A stretch of DNA of 22,077 nt, from IMG/VR virus record IMGVR_UViG_3300047557_002807, positions 1-22,077 of that record, one strand, 5' to 3'. The notes below the pieces were generated by a model. That model was not told the DNA's origin, ran no database searches, and was given only the letters and a program-made list of their open reading frames with translations. This document shows, piece by piece, positions 15,895 through 21,746 of the stretch (position 1 is the first letter of the stretch; each line of letters begins with the position of its first letter). Source of the stretch: a virus. The position numbers were made by a program, and so were the translations under genes.

Positions 15895-16134
15895 ATGGCT
15901 TTCGTTGATTCTCATTCCTTTTCCCATCGCTTTACTGATGACAATGCAGGGATTGATGGTATTGGCTATCAAGAGATTATTCACCAATGCAGTGAAGTTA
16001 GCGCCATTGGCTTGACAAGGCACTATTTTCACTACGCCTTGGGTTGTGGTTTTGCTCCTAATAACATTATTGAAGCGATGGAAACGCTGGCGCAAGAATA
16101 TAGCGCAGCATATGGCTACGATGGAAAGAAATAG
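15895..16134 (+). CDS. Unknown protein (79 aa)
   Basis: A 79-aa protein, slightly acidic and His-rich (HSFSHRF, IIHQCSEV, RHYFHYALGCG), with no membrane segment or signal peptide. An upstream GTG at 15850 would add 15 residues encoded by the terminator hairpin, which is less likely than the ATG at 15895. No Shine-Dalgarno precedes that ATG. Its start lies just beyond the terminator T-run, so it must be made from terminator readthrough or from a promoter inside the hairpin region. It sits directly before a virion protein gene (13-bp gap). I do not recognise the family; the C-terminal helix (NNIIEAMETLAQEYSAAYG) is the best-defined element. Confidence 0.62.
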   Translation: MAFVDSHSFSHRFTDDNAGIDGIGYQEIIHQCSEVSAIGLTRHYFHYALGCGFAPNNIIEAMETLAQEYSAAYGYDGKK

Positions 16135-16147
16135 GTAGGAAGTAATC

Positions 16148-17380
16148 GTGGGACAAGTTGTACGTGGTGGCGAGCAGTTTGAAACTCACATTGAGGCTGA
16201 TCATCGCGGACAGCTTGTCCAGAAAGGGCCAGATAGTGGACTTGTTGATGCATTTGGACGCCAACGTTTTAGTCAGCCATTTACTCTTTTTGATTCGATG
16301 CTGCGCTACACGAAGCGCACGGATCAATGGAATGAACTAACCGTTGGTAGTGGCACTACAAATTATTTAATCAATGAAAGTTCTTTAGAGCTGAAAACGA
16401 CCACAGCTTCTGGAGATACTGCTCTTCGGCGCTCTCGCAGACATTTTCCTTATCAGCCCGGTAAGAGCCTGTTTGTTTTAGCAAGTTTTGTTGGAAGCCC
16501 ATTGCAAAGTGGCTTGATTCAAGAAGTGGGATATTTTGATGATGATAATGGCATTATGCTTCGCGCTAGTGGTACAACTCTGCAATTTGTCATTCGTAGT
16601 TCTGCCACTGGTTCCCCAGTCGAAAGAACGGTAAGTCAAAACGAATGGAACATTGATACTTTTTCAGGCTTTGATTTTTCTAAGGCCAATATTTTTGTCA
16701 CCGATTTTGAATGGCTTGGCGTTGGAAGAGTGCGTTGTGGTTTTGTTGTTGATGGCGAAATCCGCTATTGCCATGAATTTAATCACGCCAATGTTATTAA
16801 TTCTGTCTATATGACCTCGGCTATTTTGCCGTTGTCCTATCGCATTCATAATTCTTCCTCCATTGCTTCTCCCGCAACATTTAGACAAGTGTGTGCAAGT
16901 GTGATGAGCGAGGGAGGTTATCAGCCCACTGGACCGATTTATACTGCTGGTCGAGGAGCCGCCAATTTTACTTCTGTCACATCAGAAACACTTGTAGCCG
17001 CTATTCGCATGGCAAGTGGTCGCACTGATAATGTGATTATTCCAGCTCAAATTGATGCAAGCATTGGCGGCAATCCAGCATCTAATACGGTGGCGCAATG
17101 GCGCCTTCGCTTGAATCCAACAGTCAGTGGCGTTTGGCAGCCTGCTGCTAATGGACGTGGAAATGTAGAAGTGATGAGTAGTGGCACGTTTAGTGGTGGC
17201 ACTGCGATTGGAGGGGGTCTTGTCGCATCTAGAAGCGCTATTGAGTTTGACCCCGAAAGCGGCCTAGGTCTCGCCTTGGGACAGGACATCAATGGAGCAA
17301 GTGATATTCTTATTTTGACTCTTGAATGCAGTGGTGCAGAAAACGCTACTGGCTTGATTGGCTGGAGGGAAGTGGTGTAA
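16148..17380 (+). CDS. Cyanophage-type virion structural protein (410 aa)
   Basis: The GTG start at 16148 is supported by a good ribosome site (taggaag) 6 bases upstream. Residues 28-58 (DSGLVDAFGRQRFSQPFTLF then DSMLRY), 98-105 (HFPYQPGK), 121-132 (GLIQEVGYFDDD), the NIFVTDFEWLGVGRVRCGF segment and the VCASVMSEGGY segment are signature stretches of a virion protein family I know from marine cyanophages, where it is usually annotated only as a structural protein. It is beta-rich, without signal peptide or membrane helix, and may be a fibre, collar or whisker component. It lies at the end of the fibre block. The specific role is unknown. Confidence 0.78.
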   Translation: MGQVVRGGEQFETHIEADHRGQLVQKGPDSGLVDAFGRQRFSQPFTLFDSMLRYTKRTDQWNELTVGSGTTNYLINESSLELKTTTASGDTALRRSRRHFPYQPGKSLFVLASFVGSPLQSGLIQEVGYFDDDNGIMLRASGTTLQFVIRSSATGSPVERTVSQNEWNIDTFSGFDFSKANIFVTDFEWLGVGRVRCGFVVDGEIRYCHEFNHANVINSVYMTSAILPLSYRIHNSSSIASPATFRQVCASVMSEGGYQPTGPIYTAGRGAANFTSVTSETLVAAIRMASGRTDNVIIPAQIDASIGGNPASNTVAQWRLRLNPTVSGVWQPAANGRGNVEVMSSGTFSGGTAIGGGLVASRSAIEFDPESGLGLALGQDINGASDILILTLECSGAENATGLIGWREVV

Positions 17381-17431
17381 TAGATTTCGCATGGCCAGCG
17401 AACTAAGATAAAAGCTCTCTCATGACCCTTT

Positions 17432-17632
17432 ATGGACTCTTCCTTTCGTGACGAATGGCAGCAAAAGCAAGTGGACGCCATTGCTAATGCTCTTCAGGAT
17501 CTAATGCAAGGAGAGAATGGAAAAGTAAATGCCAAGGAGGCCATTTACTCTGCCATCATGAGCTGGTACGATTACCACAATGCTGAAGCCATGAAATGGA
17601 GCAGCCTGCTGAACGCGCTAAAAACACTTTGA
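17432..17632 (+). CDS. Unknown small helical protein (66 aa)
   Basis: A 66-aa protein, mostly alpha-helical by inspection, with paired Gln/Ala-rich helices (EWQQKQVDAIANALQDLMQG and AIMSWYDYHNAEAMKWSSLL). No membrane helix, signal peptide or catalytic motif is seen. Small proteins with a similar 'FRDE...GNGKV' layout exist in cyanophages to my recollection, but I cannot assign a function. A 51-bp gap separates it from the virion gene upstream. The next gene starts inside its last 12 codons. No Shine-Dalgarno is clear before the ATG. Confidence 0.55.
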   Translation: MDSSFRDEWQQKQVDAIANALQDLMQGENGKVNAKEAIYSAIMSWYDYHNAEAMKWSSLLNALKTL

Positions 17633-17955
17633 AAGATTGGCTGAATTCTCCAGAACTGCAAGAATTACGGAAAGCTTGGCGAGAGTCTGAATTGCAAACC
17701 AAAACTGAAGATCAAGCATGGTGGGATAGCCTCACCATGGAAGAACGTGCCCGTGCATTTCGTCAAGTGGTAAGCCTGATGTATAAGGCGGAAGTGAAGG
17801 AGCGCGGCTCTTATCGCCATGCAATGTATGATATTTTTGAAATCGACTATTTAGACGGAATGATGTGCAATTATATGGACTTGCATAATCTTATTTATCG
17901 CGGTCTCGAATATCAGGAGTGCGATGTTTCTGGCGACAATGGCAATAATGAATAA
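17596..17955 (+). CDS. Unknown acidic protein (119 aa)
   Basis: A 119-aa protein whose start overlaps the upstream gene by 37 bases. The core (DQAWWDSLTMEERARAF, RGSYRHAMYDIF, DGMMCNYMDLHNLIYRGLEY) looks like a conserved domain rather than random sequence, and I have a vague memory of similar cyanophage hypothetical proteins, but no function. Predicted helical and soluble. It is the last gene of the rightward block; its final 65 bases overlap a small membrane-protein gene on the other strand. Alternative starts in frame would remove nearly 50 residues, so the 17596 ATG is preferred. Confidence 0.6.
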   Translation: MEQPAERAKNTLKDWLNSPELQELRKAWRESELQTKTEDQAWWDSLTMEERARAFRQVVSLMYKAEVKERGSYRHAMYDIFEIDYLDGMMCNYMDLHNLIYRGLEYQECDVSGDNGNNE

Positions 17956-18037
17956 AAGTACGACGAGCGTAATAACTAAACGAAACGCCTCCCATTAAGA
18001 AGCAGGCAATACCAAGAAGGATTAGTTCCATCGTCAT
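17891..18037 (-). CDS. Small single-span membrane protein (48 aa), end of lysis cassette
   Basis: Reading left on the minus strand from ATG at 18037 to TAA at 17891, this encodes 48 residues. Residues 4-23 are a clear membrane helix (ELILLGIACFLMGGVSFSYY). It is followed by a basic, Cys/His-containing tail (ARRTFIHYCHCRQKHR), so by the positive-inside rule the C-terminus should be cytoplasmic. The start overlaps the stop of the 129-aa gene as ATGA, the same junction used one gene earlier in the cassette, which argues for real translation. It is not an obvious outer-membrane spanin because no lipobox is present at Cys11. Its last 65 bases overlap a + strand gene. Confidence 0.5.
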   Translation of the reverse strand: MTMELILLGIACFLMGGVSFSYYARRTFIHYCHCRQKHRTPDIRDRDK

Positions 18038-18423
18038 TCAAGGCGATAAGTGATGCGCATTTCGCCTCCTAATGCTTTCACTTCTTCTGAGGCATTTGGC
18101 GCTGCTTCTCTGATGATCATCACGCTTGGCACTGGCGCATCTGGCATGGGCGTCACCTTGGCATCAGGGTAAAGCTCCTGAGCCTTCGCTGCAAGCGCTT
18201 CTGAGCGGGCCTGTCTTTCCTCTCTATTCCATTGCTCCACTAGCCCCTTCGCCTGCTCGTCAACCGCCTGAAGCGTTGTCTCAGTTTTCCATTCCACCCA
18301 TGGCTCCTTGCAATAAGCAAGAAGCATTTTTAACCATGGAGAAAACCGTAAGCGAGGAAAACGCTCAATTAAGCGAATTGCCACTTCGTAGCAAAAAGCA
18401 AAAAAGAGCGTTTCGTTTTTCAT
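18034..18423 (-). CDS. Unknown protein of the lysis cassette (129 aa)
   Basis: A 129-aa protein encoded directly after the YkuD-type enzyme, with start and stop overlapping as ATGA. The N-terminus (ETLFFAFCYEVAIRLIE) is hydrophobic but interrupted by charges, so it is more likely an amphipathic helix than a true membrane span. Residues ~55-85 form a charged helix (LVEQWNREERQARSEALAAK), and the C-terminal part is Pro-rich (MPDAPVPSVMIIREAAPN). No known lysis or enzyme motif is recognised. Location suggests a role in lysis or an enzyme partner, but that is inference. Confidence 0.55.
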   Translation of the reverse strand: MKNETLFFAFCYEVAIRLIERFPRLRFSPWLKMLLAYCKEPWVEWKTETTLQAVDEQAKGLVEQWNREERQARSEALAAKAQELYPDAKVTPMPDAPVPSVMIIREAAPNASEEVKALGGEMRITYRLE

Positions 18424-18932
18424 CCTTCTTGGAAGACACTTACAAAAACAGTGCCAGCGCGAGTGAGTGGCAGGATCCTGTCACGCAGATCAATGTTGTA
18501 ACAGCGCACACAGCCATGGGTTGGAAATAATTGCTGACTTGGCACCCAGGCACCAGGCCATCCGCATGCACTTCCTCCTCCATGGATCATGATTCCTGCG
18601 CGACCGTGTTTGATTTCTTGGCGCTCTAGCTCAACTAAGTCGAAGCTATACCAGCCAAAAGCCATTAAGGTGCGATCGTATGCAGGTCGATTGCCTACAC
18701 GCTCGTAATCACGATAAATGGTGCCAATTTTGTAGAGACCAGGAGGCGTGTCTGAATTTGGGATTTTGTATTCAGAATCACCGTACTGGCCGCGAGCTAA
18801 ACAGGAGATTTCCCAAAGCAACTCCCCTTCAAAACTGAAGGCTTTCATCGTCTCCGAGATGTCGTTAACGATTAAATGAGAGTCACCTTGCTTGAAGCCA
18901 AAATCTTGCGGGCGCTTAGACGGTCCGATCAT
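18420..18932 (-). CDS. YkuD-fold L,D-transpeptidase-like enzyme, candidate endolysin
   Basis: A 170-aa protein with the YkuD (L,D-transpeptidase) signature. Residues 113-120 read GIMIHGGG with His117, and residues 138-146 read THGCVRCYN, matching the [ST]HGC[VI]R.xN box whose Cys (Cys141) is the nucleophile. The N-terminal half (SHLIVNDISETMKAFSFEGE) fits the strand region that opens such domains. No signal peptide is present, so export would need the nearby holin-like protein. YkuD enzymes attack the third residue of peptidoglycan stem peptides, so here it could act as a carboxypeptidase or endopeptidase. It stands where an endolysin gene is expected, between holin-like and unknown genes. 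No lysozyme or amidase gene is seen in the window. Confidence 0.78.
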   Translation of the reverse strand: MIGPSKRPQDFGFKQGDSHLIVNDISETMKAFSFEGELLWEISCLARGQYGDSEYKIPNSDTPPGLYKIGTIYRDYERVGNRPAYDRTLMAFGWYSFDLVELERQEIKHGRAGIMIHGGGSACGWPGAWVPSQQLFPTHGCVRCYNIDLRDRILPLTRAGTVFVSVFQEG

Positions 18933-18938
18933 GATAAA

Positions 18939-19082
18939 TTATTTACCAACTTTGAAGATAGTTTTCAGTCCTTCCATGAGGAGCTGCAGGATGTTATTGC
19001 TTTTCCAGGGAGAGTGATCAAGAATTTGATCAGCGGCTGCAACGATGATACCACCAATGATGAACCATTCAATGCCAGTCAT
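18939..19082 (-). CDS. Candidate holin (47 aa, one membrane helix)
   Basis: A 47-aa protein starting at ATG 19082, preceded by an ideal Shine-Dalgarno (ggaggg) at 19087-19092 on the minus strand. Residues 6-20 are a hydrophobic helix (WFIIGGIIVAAADQI) followed by a Pro/Ser turn and an amphipathic C-terminal helix (ILQLLMEGLKTIFKVGK). Such tiny proteins immediately before a peptidoglycan enzyme are typical holin candidates in phages. An in-frame ATG at 19094 would add Met-Glu-Gly-Ile, giving two possible starts 12 bases apart. The YkuD-type gene starts 6 bases after its stop. Function not provable from sequence alone. Confidence 0.62.
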   Translation of the reverse strand: MTGIEWFIIGGIIVAAADQILDHSPWKSNNILQLLMEGLKTIFKVGK

Positions 19083-19096
19083 AATGCCCTCCATTG

Positions 19097-19131
19097 AGAC
19101 AATTTCTTAAAGGCTAGCGCTCTTATTGTCT
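19097..19131 (-). repeat. 7-bp inverted repeat before the holin-like start
   Basis: On the transcribed minus strand agacaat (19131-19125) and attgtct (19103-19097) are perfect arms separated by 21 bases. The hairpin would end 5 bases before the ggaggg ribosome site of the holin-like gene and includes the stop codon of the gene before it. It could tune holin translation; this is inference. Confidence 0.5.
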
Positions 19132-19332
19132 GGTTTCCAAATTCCTTACGCGAGCTTCAAGCTCTTGCACGTTTTCAGTGAGTGTGTCAAGATTTTTGGT
19201 AATGCTTTCTATTTGTGTGGTGATTTTTACTTGCTGATGACCAATAGTAATCATCATGCCACCAGTAGCAAGAAGCATGCCAGCCGTTACCGTGGCAGCA
19301 AAGTTTGCCAGACTTTCTTGCCAAGGTTTCAT
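19123..19332 (-). CDS. Membrane-anchored coiled-coil protein of the lysis cassette (69 aa)
   Basis: A 69-aa protein: residues ~9-30 form a membrane helix (NFAATVTAGMLLATGGMMIT), and residues ~36-69 form a heptad-like coiled coil (ITTQIESITKNLDTLTENV, then ELEARVRNLETR). An N-terminal helix followed by a coiled coil resembles the layout of inner-membrane spanins, which bridge the periplasm, but small holins or antiholins with coiled coils also exist. It is the first gene of the leftward cassette, 40 bp before the 47-aa holin-like gene. The ribosome site is weak (aaagaa). No outer-membrane partner with a lipobox is visible nearby. Confidence 0.6.
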   Translation of the reverse strand: MKPWQESLANFAATVTAGMLLATGGMMITIGHQQVKITTQIESITKNLDTLTENVQELEARVRNLETRQ

Positions 19333-19425
19333 TTCTTTAAAAACTGTTTACTTTTTATTTTCTAATTCTAATTGGAGCGTTTTCTCCTCCATTGTTTCCT
19401 ATGCTTAAGAAAACACAATAAGTTT

Positions 19426-19914
19426 ATGGGCGGGAGAAATGGGCCTGACGATCTTCTCCATTCTCTTCTTGAGCTTCGTCCTTCTGAAGCAAAACGCCGA
19501 TTCCGAAAATCTATCTTTGAAGACTATCCCCTGCGTGGTCCGCTCGGACAGCCAGCATGCGCATATTGTGGCAAATGGCACGAGAAGCTAACGCTTGATC
19601 ACTTAGTGCCCAAAAGCAAAGGCGGTCCGCACTATGCAAAATGGAACTTAGTGCCTGCATGTCGAGAACACAATGGAGCGAAGGGAGACCTGCCAGTATT
19701 TGAGTTCTGGCGTCCCCTAGATTGCTGGACTCCTCATCGCGAAGAGCTTCTTCTTTCATGGGTGCATTCTCATAGCTTTGTGAGTGCACATACGGACATT
19801 GCCGACTGGGAACAATGGATCGAGAGCCTGCAGCGAGTGGTGCCTATTCACGAAAGACATAAAGAAAAGGCGCCCATTTGGGCGCCTTCGTTGCAATTAA
19901 GACTGGCTAGTTAG
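19426..19914 (+). CDS. HNH endonuclease
   Basis: Start at ATG 19426 gives 162 aa ([20 protein letters not shown]); an in-frame TTG at 19372 would add 18 residues. Residues 45-83 are an HNH domain: [20 protein letters not shown] with a CxxC pair, the Asp-His of the first strand, then [12 protein letters not shown] with Asn74, a second Cys-x-x-His pair and Asn83. This is a metal-binding, DNA-cutting fold. It is the only + gene between two leftward blocks, the typical position of a mobile free-standing endonuclease or moron. C-terminal helices ([20 protein letters not shown]) belong to a family I associate with cyanophages. Its last ~17 codons contain a hairpin terminator. No Shine-Dalgarno is clear. 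Confidence 0.75.
   Translation: MGGRNGPDDLLHSLLELRPSEAKRRFRKSIFEDYPLRGPLGQPACAYCGKWHEKLTLDHLVPKSKGGPHYAKWNLVPACREHNGAKGDLPVFEFWRPLDCWTPHREELLLSWVHSHSFVSAHTDIADWEQWIESLQRVVPIHERHKEKAPIWAPSLQLRLAS
19861..19888 (-). terminator. Intrinsic terminator for the leftward thyX-DUF3310 operon
   Basis: A perfect 9-bp stem (aaggcgccc at 19867-19875 with gggcgcctt at 19880-19888) with a 4-base loop. On the minus strand it is followed by a T-rich run (ttttcttta), as required for termination of leftward transcription. On the + strand no T-run follows. It lies inside the 3' end of the HNH coding region, 19 bases beyond the DUF3310 stop. Confidence 0.8.
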
Positions 19915-20299
19915 CTGGCGGAAACATGGGCTCTGATGGGCCTTGCCTTACGGAAGGTAATGGACAGAAACCATCAGGACAGCCACTTGCCATGTAGTCA
20001 TCGGGGTCGTGGCTTACTTCTTCATCAAAGAAGGTTTTGATCACTTCCTTGCTTTGCTCTTGAATGCGCTGTGCAGTGGATTCTTCTTGCTCAACAATGG
20101 CGATAAGGCGATCAAGATACCAACGACATTTCTTAAGTGATTCACTGCCGCCTTTTGCTTCATACCGCCATAAATACTTCTGGCAATTGCCTTTTAGGAA
20201 ACCCTTGAAGGCAACAGCATTCATCGAGGCTTCAATAGCCTCAATGCATTCAATGGCGCCAGAAGCGTAATGCTCTGGAGAATTCACAGGATCGTGCAT
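19907..20299 (-). CDS. DUF3310 protein, possible nucleotide kinase (T7 gp1.7-like domain)
   Basis: A 130-aa protein. Residues 4-68 match DUF3310: [20 protein letters not shown], then [20 protein letters not shown], then [11 protein letters not shown]. This domain occurs in T7 gp1.7, described as a nucleotide kinase acting on dTMP and dGMP; extending that activity to this protein is inference. The C-terminal tail ([12 protein letters not shown]) carries a Cys pair. It follows thyX with a 2-bp gap, so the pair could make dTMP and then dTDP. Its stop overlaps the end of the HNH gene by 8 bases, and a terminator follows. Upstream ribosome site is weak. Confidence 0.75.
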   Translation of the reverse strand: MHDPVNSPEHYASGAIECIEAIEASMNAVAFKGFLKGNCQKYLWRYEAKGGSESLKKCRWYLDRLIAIVEQEESTAQRIQEQSKEVIKTFFDEEVSHDPDDYMASGCPDGFCPLPSVRQGPSEPMFPPAN

Positions 20300-20301
20300 G
20301 A

Positions 20302-21012
20302 TCAGAACTGGTAATCGTTGTTTTCAAAAGCAGCAAACGCTTCAGGAGCTACAGGCATGCCAAGCTCCATCAATGCGCGAGCATAAGCTGCGATTTCGCC
20401 TTGAGCATCCTTGCCAATGCGAAGTGAAATGAAATGGAACAATGCTTGTAAGCTACACGTCCAACAGAAGCTCGTATAAAGGCAGCCAGGAAGCACGCCG
20501 CGAGCCTGTTCCTTGCTGATGCCTGCCATCACCATGGTCTCGTAAGCCTGCTTTGCCACTTGGATGGCCTCTGCGTAGGAGTGGAGGGCAATGGCCGCTT
20601 CACGGGCCGCTACAGGACCGTCTGAAGCTTGCTTGTTATTGCTGCTCTGCTTTAGGAATTCCATGGGCACATAAAACTCTGCATCTTCTGCTGAGCAATA
20701 ACGGAAGCTTTTTTCATTCCAGCCAAGTTGATCATCAACATAAGTGGAGGCAACAGTGTGCTTCCACCATTGACGAGCAATGAACAAAGGACACTTCACA
20801 AACCACTTAAATACCACGCCCCTGAAAGGAGAAGTGTGATGGTGTTTTGCGAGATAGTTCAAAAGCTTTGTATCGCGCTCGGAAAATTCTTCTGAACGAT
20901 TGTCAAAGCTTTGGCGAGCATCATTCACCACGGAGAGACTGTTCCCCATGGAATCAATGAGCATTACGATGCTCTTGCCATCACCGAGAGGATCAATGGA
21001 GGGGAAAATCAT
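20302..21012 (-). CDS. thyX: Flavin-dependent thymidylate synthase ThyX
   Basis: A 236-aa protein that lines up by eye over most of its length with Thermotoga maritima ThyX as I remember it: MGNSLSVVNDARQSF, LAKHHHTSPFRGVVF, FVKCPLFIARQWWKH, AEFYVPMEFL, and QARGVLPGCLYTSFCWTCSL. The enzyme methylates dUMP to dTMP using FAD and folate. The signature RHR...NE.S.RY box is altered: residues 84-86 are Lys-His-Thr, eight residues are inserted after VAS (around YVDDQLGW), and then NEKSFRY (Ser102, Arg104) is kept. The downstream ...LR....AQ.EI box is present, with Asp in place of a His I recall in T. maritima. Start ATG overlaps the upstream stop (ATGA); DUF3310 follows. It likely supplies dTMP during phage replication. 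Confidence 0.9.
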   Translation of the reverse strand: MIFPSIDPLGDGKSIVMLIDSMGNSLSVVNDARQSFDNRSEEFSERDTKLLNYLAKHHHTSPFRGVVFKWFVKCPLFIARQWWKHTVASTYVDDQLGWNEKSFRYCSAEDAEFYVPMEFLKQSSNNKQASDGPVAAREAAIALHSYAEAIQVAKQAYETMVMAGISKEQARGVLPGCLYTSFCWTCSLQALFHFISLRIGKDAQGEIAAYARALMELGMPVAPEAFAAFENNDYQF

Positions 21013-21254
21013 TTGTTGTCTTCGTACAGTTCTTTGTTTGCTTTACCCATTGCAAGCCTTGCATTTTCATGTTCTTCGATCATGCAAATGCCCATTGCAT
21101 AGCAAGCCCTAGCAATGTCAGATGCCATGCAGTCCACTCCCACCTCGATGGACAGGTCAACGTCCTGCAATCGTGGAGCAATGGCACGAAGTGTGATAGC
21201 GGCATATTCTGCTACCTTGTCTAAATCTTCTTGTGTGTAAGGCTGCTGTTTCAT
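21009..21254 (-). CDS. Unknown protein of the thyX operon (81 aa)
   Basis: An 81-aa protein starting at ATG 21254 (MKQQPYTQEDLDKVAEYAA). A TTG at 21314 could extend it by 20 residues, but the short start is preferred because it is coupled by ATGA to an upstream 27-codon frame with a ribosome site. The protein is mostly helical, with a Cys-containing middle (EVGVDCMASDIARACYAMGI) and a charged C-terminus (ARLAMGKANKELYEDNK). It has no recognised domain or membrane segment. Its stop overlaps the thyX start by 4 bp, so it is probably co-translated with thyX and may act in the same process; that is inference. Confidence 0.58.
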   Translation of the reverse strand: MKQQPYTQEDLDKVAEYAAITLRAIAPRLQDVDLSIEVGVDCMASDIARACYAMGICMIEEHENARLAMGKANKELYEDNK

Positions 21255-21334
21255 GATGGTGGAACACACGCCAGAATCATAGGCTGGCATTGGCTTTTCG
21301 GCAACCCGTCCCAATCATTTCGGCTCTCCTCCAT
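21251..21334 (-). CDS. Possible leader peptide or small protein (27 aa)
   Basis: The minus strand carries ATG at 21334 preceded by an A/G-rich aaggaaaagaagg element, and stays open for 27 codons (MEESRNDWDGLPKSQ ...) until a TGA that overlaps the ATG of the 81-aa gene as ATGA. The overlap repeats the coupling seen between the 81-aa gene and thyX. It could be a real micro-protein or a regulatory leader. It is too short to assign. Part of a second strong purine run (ggaggag) lies just inside the frame. Confidence 0.35.
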   Translation of the reverse strand: MEESRNDWDGLPKSQCQPMILACVPPS

Positions 21335-21359
21335 CGTCCTTCTTTTCCTTCGCGTTAGC

Positions 21360-21379
21360 CTTTACTGAGGGAAGTAAAG
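21360..21379 (+). promoter_or_regulatory. Hairpin placing a ribosome site in its loop
   Basis: Arms ctttac (21360-21365) and gtaaag (21374-21379) flank an 8-base loop, tgagggaa, that contains the likely Shine-Dalgarno (gaggga) of the gene starting at 21384. Whether it regulates translation is unknown. Confidence 0.4.
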
Positions 21380-21383
21380 CTTT

Positions 21384-21746
21384 ATGAAATTTTCATTGCC
21401 TGTTGAGTTAGATTATGGCAATCGCCGTTACATGGCTGCTATGACGTTTGAGCATTCAATGCAGAGGGAGTTTGCCCTGACGGTAAGCAAGAAAGCTCTT
21501 CAGGAATGTAACGACAAGGAAAAGCTTCGTGAAGTGGCCTTGAATCTTCTTGAAGGCTGGGCAATGATGAATACAGCCGTTCAAGGGCTGATGAAAGAAA
21601 ATATTGAACTCCGACAAGCAATGGCACTGCGGGACAGTTCCCTGGAAGCTGCAGACGCTTTGCTTACGGAAGCTGGTGAAGCTTTAAAGAAATATGAGCG
21701 CCAATCATCTCGTGCCAAGTGGCGTCTTTGGCCATTTGGGCAGTGA
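21384..21746 (+). CDS. Unknown coiled-coil protein (120 aa)
   Basis: A 120-aa protein, helical for most of its length. Residues 1-20 form a short beta-like start (FSLPVELDYGNRRYMAAM), residues ~35-110 look like a long coiled coil (KKALQECNDKEKLREVALN; KENIELRQAMALRDSSLEAA), and the end is basic (RAKWRLWPFGQ). No membrane helix or catalytic motif is seen. The ribosome site gaggga sits 12 bases before ATG. It is the only + gene between two leftward genes and shares its last 83 bases with the nuclease gene on the opposite strand. Function unknown. Confidence 0.62.
   Translation: MKFSLPVELDYGNRRYMAAMTFEHSMQREFALTVSKKALQECNDKEKLREVALNLLEGWAMMNTAVQGLMKENIELRQAMALRDSSLEAADALLTEAGEALKKYERQSSRAKWRLWPFGQ

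Noticed and set aside
13533-17380. A diversity-generating retroelement acting on the fibre genes
   Set aside because: No reverse transcriptase, template repeat or C-type-lectin-like variable end is visible. The repeats look like tandem duplications.
17381-17431. A possible sigma-70-like -10 (taagat) before the 66-aa gene
   Set aside because: No credible -35 box at the right distance, and the match is weak.
18126-18530. A 134-codon + strand frame opposite the lysis cassette
   Set aside because: It is antisense to the YkuD-like enzyme and the 129-aa gene, whose frames show conserved motifs; its own product shows none.
19348-19392. A 14-codon - strand frame ([14 protein letters not shown]) upstream of the coiled-coil lysis gene
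   Set aside because: It is too short to support from composition alone, and no coupling to the next start is seen.
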